This document shows, in pieces, positions 38,681-48,673 of a stretch of 64,000 bases of DNA. The translations under genes were made by a program, and so were the position numbers. This stretch comes from Cladosporium sp. IMV 00045 (Eukaryota; Ascomycota; Dothideomycetes; Cladosporiales; Cladosporiaceae). Position 1 is the first letter of the stretch. Every line of letters starts with the position of its first letter. The stretch spans positions 1-64,000 of the forward strand of contig MSJI02000913.1 of the NCBI GenBank assembly GCA_001931905.2, written 5' to 3'. The notes beneath the pieces were generated by a model. That model saw nothing but the letters and a program-made list of their open reading frames with translations, had not been told where the DNA came from and did no database searches.

Positions 38681-40513
38681 TCACTCCCCCTTCCCATCCC
38701 TCTCAGCAGCAACCGTCTCCCTAATCTGCCCCGCCTTCTCGGACAAACTCTTCTCGACCTGCCTCCTCACCTCGGCCGCATCAGGCAGTGGCTTCCCACC
38801 CCTCCTCTTCCTAACCTCCTCGACAATCTCATCCACCATCTCATCAAACTCCACACCAGGATCGGTCGGCACACCCAACGTCGCGCCCTGCAAACTCTCC
38901 ATGCTCTCCTGCCTCTTGACGGCAGGACGGGTGCTGCGCGCCTTGATTTTCTGCTGCAGCCAGCGCTTCGCGGGCGAGGCGGTGAAGGCTCCGCTGAGAG
39001 TTACGCCGATCGCCGCGTAGAAGTATACGGCTGCCCAGGCGCGCATGCTGGCGTTGAAGGTGAGTAGTATGAAGGGCGAGGTCACGAAGCTGAATGCTAA
39101 CTGTGTCGTGAACCAGGAGAGGATGTCGTAGTAGCGCTTGCGTGGGAGGGCGGTGCTGCCGTCGGGGGAGAGGAAGAAGGGGCGCAGAAGGCGGCGGGCG
39201 TCTGGTACTTGGGTCAGTTCAAAAGATTCCTATGTTTTGTGGGGCACTTTATCAGGAGTACGCACTCTTTGCGGTGTTTTGCATGAAAGCTGCGAGCACG
39301 AAGGTCATATAGTAGCCCGGGTAGAAGCCATGCCAGAAAGCACTGGTGACGAAGGTCGCCAGCGTCGCTCTAAAACCCGGCTTCCTGCCCTTGGGGGTGA
39401 CGCGGAGATACATGTAGTTCCGCAGCCAGTTGTTAGTGTTGATGTTCCAGTTTCCGAGGTAGGCATGGCTGTTCTGCGCGAGCTCGACTCCCAACGGACG
39501 GATGTTGGTGAGGCGGTCCCAGTTGGGCTTCCCGGTCTTCGGGTCAAGGCCTTTGTATCCTATACCGGCCATGATGCACGCGCCTTCAGTCAAAGTCCAC
39601 ACGCCGTAGTACTTCATGCGTGCTACGACGTTCATCATGTACATTACGAAAACGCGCGAGAAGACGTTGAGTGACTTGTACTTGTCTGTGAGGAAGGTGC
39701 TCTCGTTGAAGTGCCCAGAGCCGACAAGGAAGGCGAGGATCCAGGCGAGACCAATAACCATCTTCTTCATGGCCGGGGTTCCGCTACGAGGGATCTTGCG
39801 CTTCTTGCGTGTGGGTGGAGCCTTAGCCGGGTCGGTGCCGGGAGGCAAATCGAACATGGACGTCTCGAGCCAGCGCCGGTAGTCCGCATAGTCGAAGGCA
39901 GGGCCAGCCATCAAACTAGGGAAGAAAGCAACGTAGGCCGCGAAGTCAAGAGGGTCAGGCAATTTCTTCAAGGCCCTCTCACGCTGATAGTCGTTGAGCT
40001 CGGCCGGGTCCTGCTTTCCGTCCCAGACGTTCCAGCAGAAAGCCGTCAGCTTCATGACCATGACCATCTGTGCGCCGGTGATGTCTATGGTGCTCGGAGC
40101 GGCAGCCTTCTGCCTTTGGATGTGCGAGACGCTCATGTGGCCCATGATCACCACGAAGCCGATCCATGGCATGTATGGGCCTTCGACGTAGGCGGCAATG
40201 AAGTAGGTGGCGGCCGCATCGGTAATGATCAAAGCCAGGCCAGCCCAAAGGTCGAACAGACCGACGAGGTAGAAGACACCGACCGCGATGATGAAGTAGT
40301 TCTTCACTCTGGGGTTGTTGTCTGGCAGGCGTTTGAGAAGGCCAGCCAAGGGATATGATAGAAGGAAGCTGAAGATGAGCTTGAGCTCGTCGGTTGAGGC
40401 ACCCAAGAGATTGGCGCCATATTCAAATGCTGTTTATTGAGGATCAGATATTGACGTCGCGAGATGAGACTGTGGCAAACGCAAGACTTACGGACGTTGA
40501 TATAGGGGAGCAT
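38681..40513 (-). CDS. ALE1: lysophospholipid acyltransferase ALE1 (MBOAT)
   Basis: ALE1 reacylates lysophospholipids in the ER (Lands cycle). Exons are 40513-40492, 40429-39266 and 39201-38681, with introns of 62 and 64 bp, giving 568 residues. The spliced start MLPYINVPFEYGANLLG is the expected family N-terminus; the 22-nt first exon is easily missed. Motifs are YVEGPYMPWIGFVVIMGHMS, DFAAYVAFFPSLMAGPAFDY, the conserved NWNINTNNWLRNYMYLR and the catalytic histidine in SAFWHGFYPGYYMTF. Many hydrophobic segments agree with a polytopic enzyme. The C-terminal 100 residues are a charged coiled-coil-like tail (EMVDEIVEEVRKRRGG). This is the second MBOAT enzyme in the window, besides the sterol acyltransferase. 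Confidence 0.94.
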
Positions 40514-41201
40514 GTTTGCAGCTCAGAGCTACCACAGCGTGCTCCGCTCTCAGGGCTAATGATGTGTACTGGCTATGATGAAGTGATGTTGGCGTTGTGC
40601 ATCGTAGGAAATGTGCAAGGATACTAGGACTAGAGGTGAAGTGAGAGTAGCACAGCTGAGGTGAAATGTCTCGGATACCACGTGCCAGAGCAAGAAAGCA
40701 GAGAGGGTGTGATCCTCATGTGCGTGCGTGTGTCTTGCTTGAGTGTGGATTTGCTGCGACGTCACCTTGTTTTTGCCCGCGGGTGATCACATGCCAAAAG
40801 AAAACAAATCCCAAGCACGCACTTGGATTTAATAATTAAACTACAGCAAGTGCAAAGCATAGGCCTCATGAATAGCGACATCGCTTCTTCCGAAATACAA
40901 TCGCAGTATTATCGGGTCTGCATAAATGCAGTGGCCTTCGCCTACCCTGCCAAAGTCTGATGCAGCTCTCTTCCCAGGATTTCGTACTTTCATTGAACGA
41001 TATCCACCACTGCAGCCCTTCACGAGTACAGAAAAGGGCTAGCTAGTCTTCGAAAAATCAGACGCCTCCAACGCCATCGCTAAAAAATATGCACTCAAAA
41101 CAAAATTGCCACCAAGCCTCCGTAGCCCTTGTGCCATGTTTTAGCGGCTCATAAAGAAAAGACAAGACATCTAGCAAGCTCCCATCTGCGATGAGAATCT
41201 C
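40514..41201. other. intergenic region
   Basis: About 690 bp between the ALE1 start (-) and the CENP-A stop (-); it holds the ALE1 promoter. An A-rich stretch lies at 41080-41110. No gene is supported. Confidence 0.5.
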
Positions 41202-41799
41202 TCAAAGTGTTCCTCTCAGTCGTCGTGCAAGCTGTATATCTTTTTGCATGATCGTAACGCGTTTCGCATGCAACGCGCAGAGGTTCGTATCCTCGAAGAG
41301 ATGCACAAGAAACGCCTCTGCTGCTTCTTGCAATGCCTGAATGGCCTGCGATTGCCACCTGTGGCCGTCCACAGAGAAAGAGGATGGTGCCACGTTGTAG
41401 GCGACTTCACGTACCTGTGATCGTGTTAGCAATGCTGTCGCGTCAAGTAAAGGGTCGAGGTGCAGCGGTCTTTAGAACCGCATTTCGTCGCATCATTCAG
41501 ACGTACCAAGCGCGAAAAGGGCAACTTCGCAATCAAAAGCTCTGTTGTTTTTTGATACCTCCTGATCTCTCGCAGCGCAACCGTGCCTGGCTTGTAGCGC
41601 GGTTTCTTTCGGTTTCCAGGACTCACTGTCAACCAGTTAGCATTTTGCGTCTTATCTTCACAATACCAACAATTCCCCGCCAGACTGAACACCACATACC
41701 AGGAGCTTTTGAAACGCCGCTGATTCGCTTTGTTGGTGTGGTTTTTCCTGCGCTGGGTCGGCCACCGCGAGCTGTCGAGCCCGTCTGCGTTCGAGCCAT
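41202..41799 (-). CDS. CSE4: centromeric histone H3 variant (CENP-A/CenH3)
   Basis: CENP-A replaces H3 in centromeric nucleosomes and marks the kinetochore site. Three exons, 41799-41700, 41625-41507 and 41414-41202, give 143 residues (432 nt). The N-terminal tail is about 45 residues and basic ([20 protein letters not shown]). The histone fold begins [20 protein letters not shown] and continues [12 protein letters not shown], then after intron 2 [20 protein letters not shown]. Compared with H3 this loop 1 is about six residues longer, and Trp replaces the H3 Phe84, both hallmarks of [25 protein letters not shown] and [20 protein letters not shown] follow, ending GTL. No canonical H3 reading is possible because of the tail and loop. 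Splice sites are GTATGT and GTACGT. Confidence 0.95.
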
Positions 41800-42433
41800 G
41801 ATTCCTTCGATCAAGCGCGATGCTCAGCCAATAGATTTCACCAGTCTCCCAAGCTTTTATTATGCGACCAGCGTGAATCGTGTTTCGTAGGCGATGAAGG
41901 TGTTTCCGAATGGTTTGCGACGCGTCGAATAGGTCGAATGCGCCGATGCGCGATGTGAAGAATTGCGATGGTGGTGGTTGGTCGCGTGCGAGCGATCGCA
42001 AAGAAGCCTTTTTGGGCAAGCTGATCCAGTATGCGCGTTGTGTCGCCTTATCGTCTCAAACACACGAGAATGGCAGGCAGGTCGCGCATTCAAGCGGGCG
42101 TTGTTTTGGTCTTGGGCGAAGCCCATGCCGACGGAAGGTGCACATTAGAGCTTGGATCAGATAAGATAAGCCAGCCCCACGGCTCGTCGGTCCCCGGTCT
42201 CTTTGTACCTGATGAACGCAACGTCAACCGATCTGGCCACCTTTGCGCCGCATTCACAAACACCTTCACTCTTTGCCTTTGGCAGTTACTAAAAGGCAGC
42301 AACCAGACAATAAAGACTTATACACCACCTCACGAGGACTGAGTCACACCGACTTCTGCCTTTCGACAACAACTTCATTTCGGTCCACGCCTTCCGTACC
42401 GCGATTCCCCGACTGGACGACAAGATACCAGAT
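41800..42433. promoter_or_regulatory. divergent promoter region, CENP-A / derlin
   Basis: About 630 bp between divergent starts. Several open frames overlap here on both strands, but none has a domain; they are leader sequence of the two genes. Confidence 0.5.
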
Positions 42434-43298
42434 ATGGCGGCAATGCTGGGAGGTGGCGATGGTCCGCTGGGACAACTCCCACTGGAGCAGTGGTTCTTTG
42501 AAATGCCCGTTTGCACAAGATGGTGGACAACAGCAACCGTCATCACGGGTGTTCTGGTACAATGTCACATTCTCACGCCGTTCCAGCTGTTCTACAGCTA
42601 TCGCGCGGTGTTCCACAAGAGTCAGGTATGTATACCGAAGGAATGGACTCGGATGCGGAAGGATATTGACTTCTGGCAGTACTGGCGGCTCATCTCGACA
42701 TTCATCTACTTCGGACCTTTATCCCTCAATCTACTCTTTCACATATTCTTCATTCAACGGTACGCGCGCATGCTTGAAGAATCCGCCCCGAGTGTAGCCC
42801 ACTTCGCCTGGCTGCTCTTCTATGCTGCCGTCACTCTCCTCACTATCGCGCCACTCTCGAGCCAGCTGTTTCTCGGCACGACTCTCAGCTCGACTTTGGT
42901 TTACATCTGGAGTCGTCGAAACCCCGACACCAGGCTGAGCTTTCTGGGGCTCCTCACGTTCAAGGCTCCATGGTTGCCTTGGGTTCTGATAGCATTCAAC
43001 GTGGTGCTGCATGGGCACTGGCCGAAAGATGAGCTTTGCGGTATCGTTGTTGGTCATGGTGAGTCAAGTTGCCTCTCGCAGATCCACGCCATTACGCAAA
43101 CTAACACTAATTGCTCCAGTGTGGTATTTCTTCAACGATATCTACCCTTCCACGCATAACGGTCACCGACCGATGGACCCTCCAGGCTGGTGGATCCGAC
43201 TTTTTGAACGTCAGGCACTGCCTGAAGCTGATTCAGATGTTCATGACGCTGCTTTCAACAGAGAAGTGGCCCCACCTGCCGTTGCTGACATTCGATGA
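42434..43298 (+). CDS. DER1: derlin, ER-associated degradation rhomboid pseudoprotease
   Basis: Derlins are rhomboid-like membrane proteins that help move misfolded proteins out of the ER. Exons are 42434-42625, 42680-43058 and 43120-43298, giving 249 residues. The first, 54-bp intron is open and in frame, so an unspliced reading would insert 18 residues, but removing it restores the family sequence SYRAVFHKSQ-YWRLISTFIY. The WR motif of derlins is present (YWRLISTF). Other motifs are FGPLSLNLLFHIFFIQRYAR, LLTFKAPWLPWVLIAFN and, across intron 2, VVGHVWYFFNDIYP. About six hydrophobic segments are seen. The C-terminus is short, acidic and lacks an obvious SHP box. No rhomboid catalytic Ser/His pair is present, as expected. 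It is divergent from CENP-A. Confidence 0.93.
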
Positions 43299-43897
43299 GC
43301 GAATCATTCCATACCCTGCAATTCATGATCATTCATCCCTCCTTGTCCACTGGCGATCTCTTTGCGTTCACGGTTGTACCCTACTGCAACATGTCCCAGA
43401 ACATGCTTCGTTGGAATACTTGCCAGCGCAAATTCATGGCAAACCGATCTTCGGAATGACCTCTTGCGTCCGGCGCAAAGCCTGTCACGATAATACTGCC
43501 ACCCGCTTGGTCAAATGCGAATATAGGCCTGCTTCCGGTAGGTCAGCGCGATTTGCTTTAGTTCACTAACGTCAAGCTACATGAGGAGTCCATTTGACGA
43601 CACAAGCCCGCCCACGATCCTTGAGTTTTGCCTTGTCGCTGCTAGAAGATGCCCTTTTATATGCATTTCACACTGACGGTTATATCATGCTCGCCATTGA
43701 TATTCGCTCATCTACGACAGCATAAGTCAAACCGCCTGGTTGGGAGCGCATTAACCTTTGCAGACAATGGGCTACCTGTGTATAAATTCCGCATCCACCA
43801 AACCTTGCCGCTGGCCTCCTATATAACCAACAGCAACTCCCAACGAAGCCTCGACCCTAGCAGCTCCAGCACTCAAGAACACCAAGACCCACCAGGC
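43299..43897. other. intergenic region
   Basis: About 600 bp between derlin and the small Cys/His protein. Frames at 43111-43569 are read from derlin 3' sequence in another frame. It ends with a TATA element (annotated separately). Confidence 0.5.
43820..43826 (+). promoter_or_regulatory. TATA-like element
   Basis: TATATAA lies about 72 bp upstream of the ATG at 43898, a plausible distance for a fungal TATA promoter. A further TATAAA is at 43780. It supports expression of the downstream small gene. Confidence 0.4.
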
Positions 43898-44173
43898 ATG
43901 TGCGTCGAACACCACCATCTCCTCGCCTGCGGCCACTACGACGAGAGCCACCCCACCCCTTACGAGGTCGTCGAATGCGAATACCCGAGCTTGACAGATT
44001 GGGGCAAAGCATTCTTTAACCGTGTCAACGGTCAACATCGTGTCTTGTACGATGAGCAGACGTCTATGCATTATGATATGTCCGCGATTTGTGAGGAGTG
44101 CAGGGAGGAGGAGAATGTGAGGGCGAGGAGGAGGCAGCCGCTTAAGTGGCCTGATGCGAAGGAGACGATCTAG
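43898..44173 (+). CDS. small Cys/His protein of unknown function
   Basis: A 91-residue frame begins at the ATG 43898 (MCVEHHHLLACGHYDESHPT). It has an N-terminal C-x-E-H followed by C-G-H, a central Cys in VECEYP, and C-x2-C in ICEECREE. This spacing of Cys and His suggests a zinc-binding fold. The C-terminus is charged (RARRRQPLKWPD). Similar short proteins beginning MCVE-H are common in filamentous fungi, often as paralogues, without known role. A TATA-like box upstream supports it as a gene. The frame is also open 83 codons further upstream, but that part is unlikely to be coding. Confidence 0.5.
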   Translation: MCVEHHHLLACGHYDESHPTPYEVVECEYPSLTDWGKAFFNRVNGQHRVLYDEQTSMHYDMSAICEECREEENVRARRRQPLKWPDAKETI

Positions 44174-44602
44174 GCTGTGGAAATCTTTTTTCCTTAATGG
44201 TGAGGTAATTACGGGCATCATGGGTTGGAGTTTTGACGGAGTGAATGGCGATGCCATTGGGTTTGGTAAATATGCCAGGGAGTAAGAAGGCGATCGTAAG
44301 GCATCAGTGGTTTTTGAAAAGAGTCTTGAATTTTTATAATTTCCAACGTCGTTGCCGTCAACTCATGGGGGTATCGTCATGCTCCGACTATATATCACGC
44401 CTGACCTTGGAATCCCCGCTTCGTTCTATCTTCGTGTTGTCTCAACTCCACCATGGGCCAGATACGATCCGAACAAACCAAATCGTCAGGAAAACTGAGA
44501 GCCGCACGTGAATTCCTCATGTACATGATAGACGCCAGATCTCCCCATCAAGCCTCTACCATCGCAGCAATCTCCTAGAAATACCAATACTTCCCTTCCC
44601 AA
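44174..44602. other. intergenic region
   Basis: About 430 bp. It contains a TATATA-like stretch (44390-44396) about 210 bp before the DUF1989 ATG. No gene supported. Confidence 0.5.
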
Positions 44603-45190
44603 ATGTCAGAATCCACCCACCTCTGCCCCGACGGCAGCACCGAGCTCGCCCCACGCACAGGCACATCCTTCCCTTTCAAGAAGCACCAACGCCTACGCAT
44701 CACCGACCCGCAGGGCAAACAAGTCTGCGACCTCGCGGCCCACAATGCCGCCGACGTGCGCGAGACCCTCTCCAACGGGCGCACCTTCGACTACGCGGGG
44801 CGGATCTTCCTCTCGACCAACGACGCCCTCTACAGCAACCGCAGCAACGTCCTCCTCACTATCGGCGCCGACACCGTCGGCCGCCACGACTTCCTCTTCA
44901 CGCCCTGCTCGGCCGCGACCTTCCGCCTGCGCTACCCGGCCCTCGAGCCGCATCACGGGTGCTTTGGGAATCTGGCGCTGGCGCTGCGGCAGTACGGCGT
45001 CGGAGAGGATGCGATCCCGTCGCCGTTCCATTGCTTCATGGACGTTGCTGTGGATGGCGAGAGCGGGCGGGCGACTTTGTTGATTTCGTGGCAGGGATGG
45101 ATTTGATTGTGGCGATTACGGGCTTGCTCGGCGCCTAGGTCGAATGATGGCGTGTGCAAGCCGGTGAGGTATCTGGTTTTTGATGAGTGA
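44603..45190 (+). pseudogene. DUF1989 (urea-carboxylase-associated) family protein with decayed 3' end
   Basis: The frame from 44603 codes for the first 85% of a DUF1989 protein: SFPFKKHQRLRITDPQGKQV, CDLAAHNAADVRETLSN, then DFLFTPCSA and the HHGCFGNLALALRQYGV stretch, and PSPFHCFMDVAVDGESGR. At about 45070 the frame leaves the family sequence and stops at 45106. In another frame the family C-terminus resumes as GDFVDFVAGMDLIVAIT, and after one more shift near 45124 it continues CSAPRSNDGVCKPVRYLVFDE, ending at 45190. About ten family residues seem missing between the two. This implies a deletion plus a one-base insertion, so probably a pseudogene. Sequencing error at two sites is an alternative. 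Members act near urea or amino-acid metabolism; the exact role is unknown. Confidence 0.7.
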
Positions 45191-45471
45191 GGGTGTCGAG
45201 GTGGGATGGAATGGGAGGCTGTGGCTGTGTCGCTCTTTGTTCGTTAGCCGGTGGATCTATTTTGCAGTCTTAGCCATCCCCTTCGGTTCGTGGATTTTCA
45301 TGTAGCTGTAATTGAGACCGAGCAAGAATGGCACGGAGTGTGGAAGGCTCTTAATAAAGCGTTAGGACAATACAAACGATGCTTTCAATCCACACATCGT
45401 TCAATTTATCAGCAAGACTCTACTCCGACTATAACTTGCCTATCCTTGAGACATTCCGCAACCTTCCTCCC
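45191..45471. other. convergent 3' region
   Basis: About 280 bp between the DUF1989 remnant and the COG4 stop. No feature seen. Confidence 0.5.
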
Positions 45472-47841
45472 CTACGACCGATCCTTCACAATCCCCCTCG
45501 CCCTCCTCCTCTCATCCGCATCCAACCTCCAAACCAGCCCCGTAACCCTCTCCAGCTGATGCTCCTGCAACGCCGAAATCTCCTCCCACTCATCCTCCTC
45601 CATATTCAGGACGAGCGTCATCTGCACGCATCTCGCGAACAAGTCCCTCAAATCGTACCTCCCACCCTTGACGGCCGCGGCGACGACGCCGGCGATATCG
45701 CGCTCCAGCCGCACGGCGCCCAGCTCGTTGACGCGCCCGTAGTAGGACCAGATGCGCTTCTCCAGCGTACGCGCCAGGTGTGCGACGGTCACGGTGAGGA
45801 GTTTGTCGTAGTTGGCGGGGGTCAGGATGCGTTTGAGCGGGAGGGTGAAGGCTTGCCAACCGCGGGCGAAGCGCTGGGGCACGATGTCGTCGGTTTCGCT
45901 GTGGTCTTCGCTGCCGCCGTTGTTGTGGGGGTCTTCGGCGTAGTCGACGTCGCGGAAGCTTTCTAGTAGGACGGGGCGCAGGCGCGGCCGCATTACTTGC
46001 TTGAGCATCACTTCGATGGCTTCGGAGATGAGCTCGGAGGTTTTGGCGGAGAAGCTCGTTTCGATATGCTTCAGGGCTTTTTCGACGAAGATGGCTTCGT
46101 TACCGAAAGGGAAGGTGTCTGCTAGCAGAGAGTCGTTTGGGGTTTGGGAGCCTGATTTTCCGAGACATGTGCTGACGATGCGCCGGACGTAGTCTGTCGC
46201 TGTGTCGAGGTTGTTCAGCAGTACTAGGAATGAGATGATCAAGCCTTCTGGTGGGAGAGCTCCTTGGATGGCGGCTTTGGGATAGCTCTCGTCGCGCATC
46301 TTGCGCTGGATCATGCCGAAGAAGTCTGAGCCGAGCACTCTGCCAATAGATGGGAAGACGCTGGAAACGACGGAGCGCTGCGAAGTTGATAGGACGCGCT
46401 GCAATACTTGATTGACAATGTACATCACATCGTCCACGGCTGATGTGATGAAGGGTGGGTTGGCACCGAGCGGCTTGTTCGGGTTCAAAGATAGGCCAGT
46501 GGGTGCTTCATCCAGTTGGAAGGATTTCTCCACAGAGCGGCGGAAGAAAAATCCAGCCATGGTGTTGAACGAGTCGATGAGAAGATCTTGCATCTTCCTT
46601 TGTATGTTGCTGTTTGCGATGAATGCGGGGACAGACAGCTTGGTGATTGTTTCATCTTCGGTGGCGGTGGCGGCGCTGACCTTGTTCGCAAGGAATCGCG
46701 TGTACAAAGCCCATCTACCAAGCATGGTAGCGCTTTCAGTCAGTAGAGCGTCGACTTCCCTCATATCCACGCCTTCGTCTTCGCTGGGGCGGCCTGAGCC
46801 TGGAGCAGGGGATCCATTTCTCGACTGCACTGCACTAGGCTTCTGTGAGGGCAAGAAGCTTTGAACTAGGAAGTTGAAAGGGTAGCTTTTGACTTCGGTC
46901 AACTTCCGAGCAACTCTGCGTTCCTCAGACCATGTGTCAAGAATGATGCCTCCTTGCACGTCTGCCTCAACTTGGATCCTTTCAATGACTTTGGTCATAC
47001 TACCAGGCCCATAGTGCCTCTCAACAAGCGGTTGGTGGCCTTCCACAATCTGGGCGATGTGCTCGAAGAGCTTCGTGAGCGTGCTTGCGTAGAACATGCC
47101 GTCCTGGCGCTGTGTGGAGCTCATGTTGCTACGTGCTCTGGCTGCAATGCCACCGCACACGTATTTGCCGTAAGCATCAAGTCCGACGTCTGACCGTCCA
47201 ATCAGGGGAAACAATTTGAAGAAGCGAGTGACACCGGCGCCGTTGCCGGCCTGGGCGGCCTTTTCGAATTCTCTCAAGAACAGTCCACACAGACTTTCAG
47301 CGGCTGAGTCGAGTGTCTGTCGAGGGAGATCAGGCACTTCAGCAGTGGGCACAATTTCCTCAGCGAAAGCGCCGTCGATTACTGAGTCTGGGATCTGAGA
47401 TGCCTGGTGGAGGTAATTTGCCGCAGTTTCCCAGTCCTGAGGTGCACCCATCGAGCCGGTTACGCCCAGTACGCATGATTTTAACACCGCCACTTGCTCG
47501 ACAACGTCCAGAGTAGCCTTGACAGCTGCTTGCTCGCGATCAAGTTTCTTGACAGCGCCGGAAATGCGGTGAGCCGTCGAGGCGGCAGATGAGAGCATGC
47601 CATTGCTGATAGATCTGGTGGCGACGGCTTGGGAGCCCAACTGCGCTCTCGCGAGGTCCAGACGGCCTAATTGACGGTTGAGATCCTTTTGTGAGGCCAG
47701 TAGAGTGTCTAGTCGGGCAGTCACGTTGGCCTCACGTGCTCCTAATTCCGCCAGGGCAGATCGAATTTCGTCGACGGAGGCGGCATTGTAGATGCTGCCG
47801 GTATTTGCTAGAGCGCCATGAGATAGGCTGTCATTGGCCAT
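45472..47841 (-). CDS. COG4: conserved oligomeric Golgi complex subunit 4
   Basis: COG4 is a lobe A subunit of the tethering complex for retrograde intra-Golgi vesicles and binds SNAREs and Sly1. The protein is 789 residues from the ATG at 47841 (MANDSLSHG); upstream in-frame sequence is unlike the family. Residues about 18-110 form the coiled coil expected for COG subunits (LAELGAREANVTARLDTLLA, ISGAVKKLDREQAAVKATLD). Then come the family segments DWETAANYLHQASQIP, RFFKLFPLIGRSDVGLDAYG and YVCGGIAARAR. The C-terminal part has VMYIVNQVLQRVLSTSQ, PSIGRVLGSDFFGMIQRKM and ARGWQAFTLPLKRILTPANY. No frame interruptions are seen. A short unstructured Ser/Pro stretch (SRNGSPAPGSGRPSEDEG) lies in the middle. 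Confidence 0.94.
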   Translation of the reverse strand: MANDSLSHGALANTGSIYNAASVDEIRSALAELGAREANVTARLDTLLASQKDLNRQLGRLDLARAQLGSQAVATRSISNGMLSSAASTAHRISGAVKKLDREQAAVKATLDVVEQVAVLKSCVLGVTGSMGAPQDWETAANYLHQASQIPDSVIDGAFAEEIVPTAEVPDLPRQTLDSAAESLCGLFLREFEKAAQAGNGAGVTRFFKLFPLIGRSDVGLDAYGKYVCGGIAARARSNMSSTQRQDGMFYASTLTKLFEHIAQIVEGHQPLVERHYGPGSMTKVIERIQVEADVQGGIILDTWSEERRVARKLTEVKSYPFNFLVQSFLPSQKPSAVQSRNGSPAPGSGRPSEDEGVDMREVDALLTESATMLGRWALYTRFLANKVSAATATEDETITKLSVPAFIANSNIQRKMQDLLIDSFNTMAGFFFRRSVEKSFQLDEAPTGLSLNPNKPLGANPPFITSAVDDVMYIVNQVLQRVLSTSQRSVVSSVFPSIGRVLGSDFFGMIQRKMRDESYPKAAIQGALPPEGLIISFLVLLNNLDTATDYVRRIVSTCLGKSGSQTPNDSLLADTFPFGNEAIFVEKALKHIETSFSAKTSELISEAIEVMLKQVMRPRLRPVLLESFRDVDYAEDPHNNGGSEDHSETDDIVPQRFARGWQAFTLPLKRILTPANYDKLLTVTVAHLARTLEKRIWSYYGRVNELGAVRLERDIAGVVAAAVKGGRYDLRDLFARCVQMTLVLNMEEDEWEEISALQEHQLERVTGLVWRLDADERRRARGIVKDRS

Positions 47842-48673
47842 GTCGGTCTCCAAGTCCAAGTGAATATGATTTCCAACCCTTAAACGGCGTCCGGCCGAAG
47901 CAAAGAACACGCATGCAAATGGAATCGAGGCGCTAATAATAATTGGAGTATGCTGGCGCCGTTTCCCAGCGCGGTAGGAGCCGTTCAAGCGTTGCGTTGC
48001 TTGGTGTTTCAGCAAATTGTGGAGTCTGTTTACGTTGCTGCGAGGGAAGCGCTCCGTCCAATGGTTCTAGAGTGTGACATCTTCACAGACGTCGTCAGCA
48101 GTTGGCGCTACTAATCGTCGTTGTCTAGCAAGATCCCCGTCGCTGCGTATTACGATCTTGTTGTACCGAAAAACTTGTCCATACTACCTTGCTGTTGTAC
48201 TTGCGTACATGTACCTACGATCCCTCCTCCTTTCGCCGCCTGCCACGAAGTGCATGCGCCACAATTCTACCTCCATCCAAGCGAGCTGACTGGACGCCTG
48301 GACTCTCTTTTGATCTTGCTATACGACCTACCTCCAGTGAACGCACAGCCTTGTCTCTAACAGTGTGTTGCGCGTTGGACAATTCATCACCACCTGAGAC
48401 ACCCCACAACACTCAACTTGCACTGCGGAGAGATCTCTGGGGAAGGGTTCGCAGAGAATACTACAACTTGGATCGCATTCCTACTATAGCCGAGAAAAGA
48501 AGGCGTCCCATACTGGCAACGCTCTTTGGACCTTGTTCGAACGCTGTCCGTGCTGGGAACCTAGGGCCACTTGAACATACAAGCAGCAAGAGTCGGTCAG
48601 AACCAGCAAGGCCATACATGCTGCCAACAAATCCCCCGCGATAAGCACCATTCAACTTCCCTACCCTACCCCG
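47842..48673. promoter_or_regulatory. divergent promoter region, COG4 / NIPA-type transporter
   Basis: About 830 bp. Small frames on both strands (48074-48718) have no domain. No gene supported. Confidence 0.45.

Noticed and set aside
41281..41295. tRNA-like B-box (GGTTCG-type sequence)
   Set aside because: It lies inside the CENP-A exon and has no matching A-box or foldable arms. No tRNA candidate was found elsewhere in the window.
41860..42164. Overlapping short frames on both strands between CENP-A and derlin
   Set aside because: No recognised domain; CENP-A is complete from 41799 and derlin from 42434, so this is promoter and leader.
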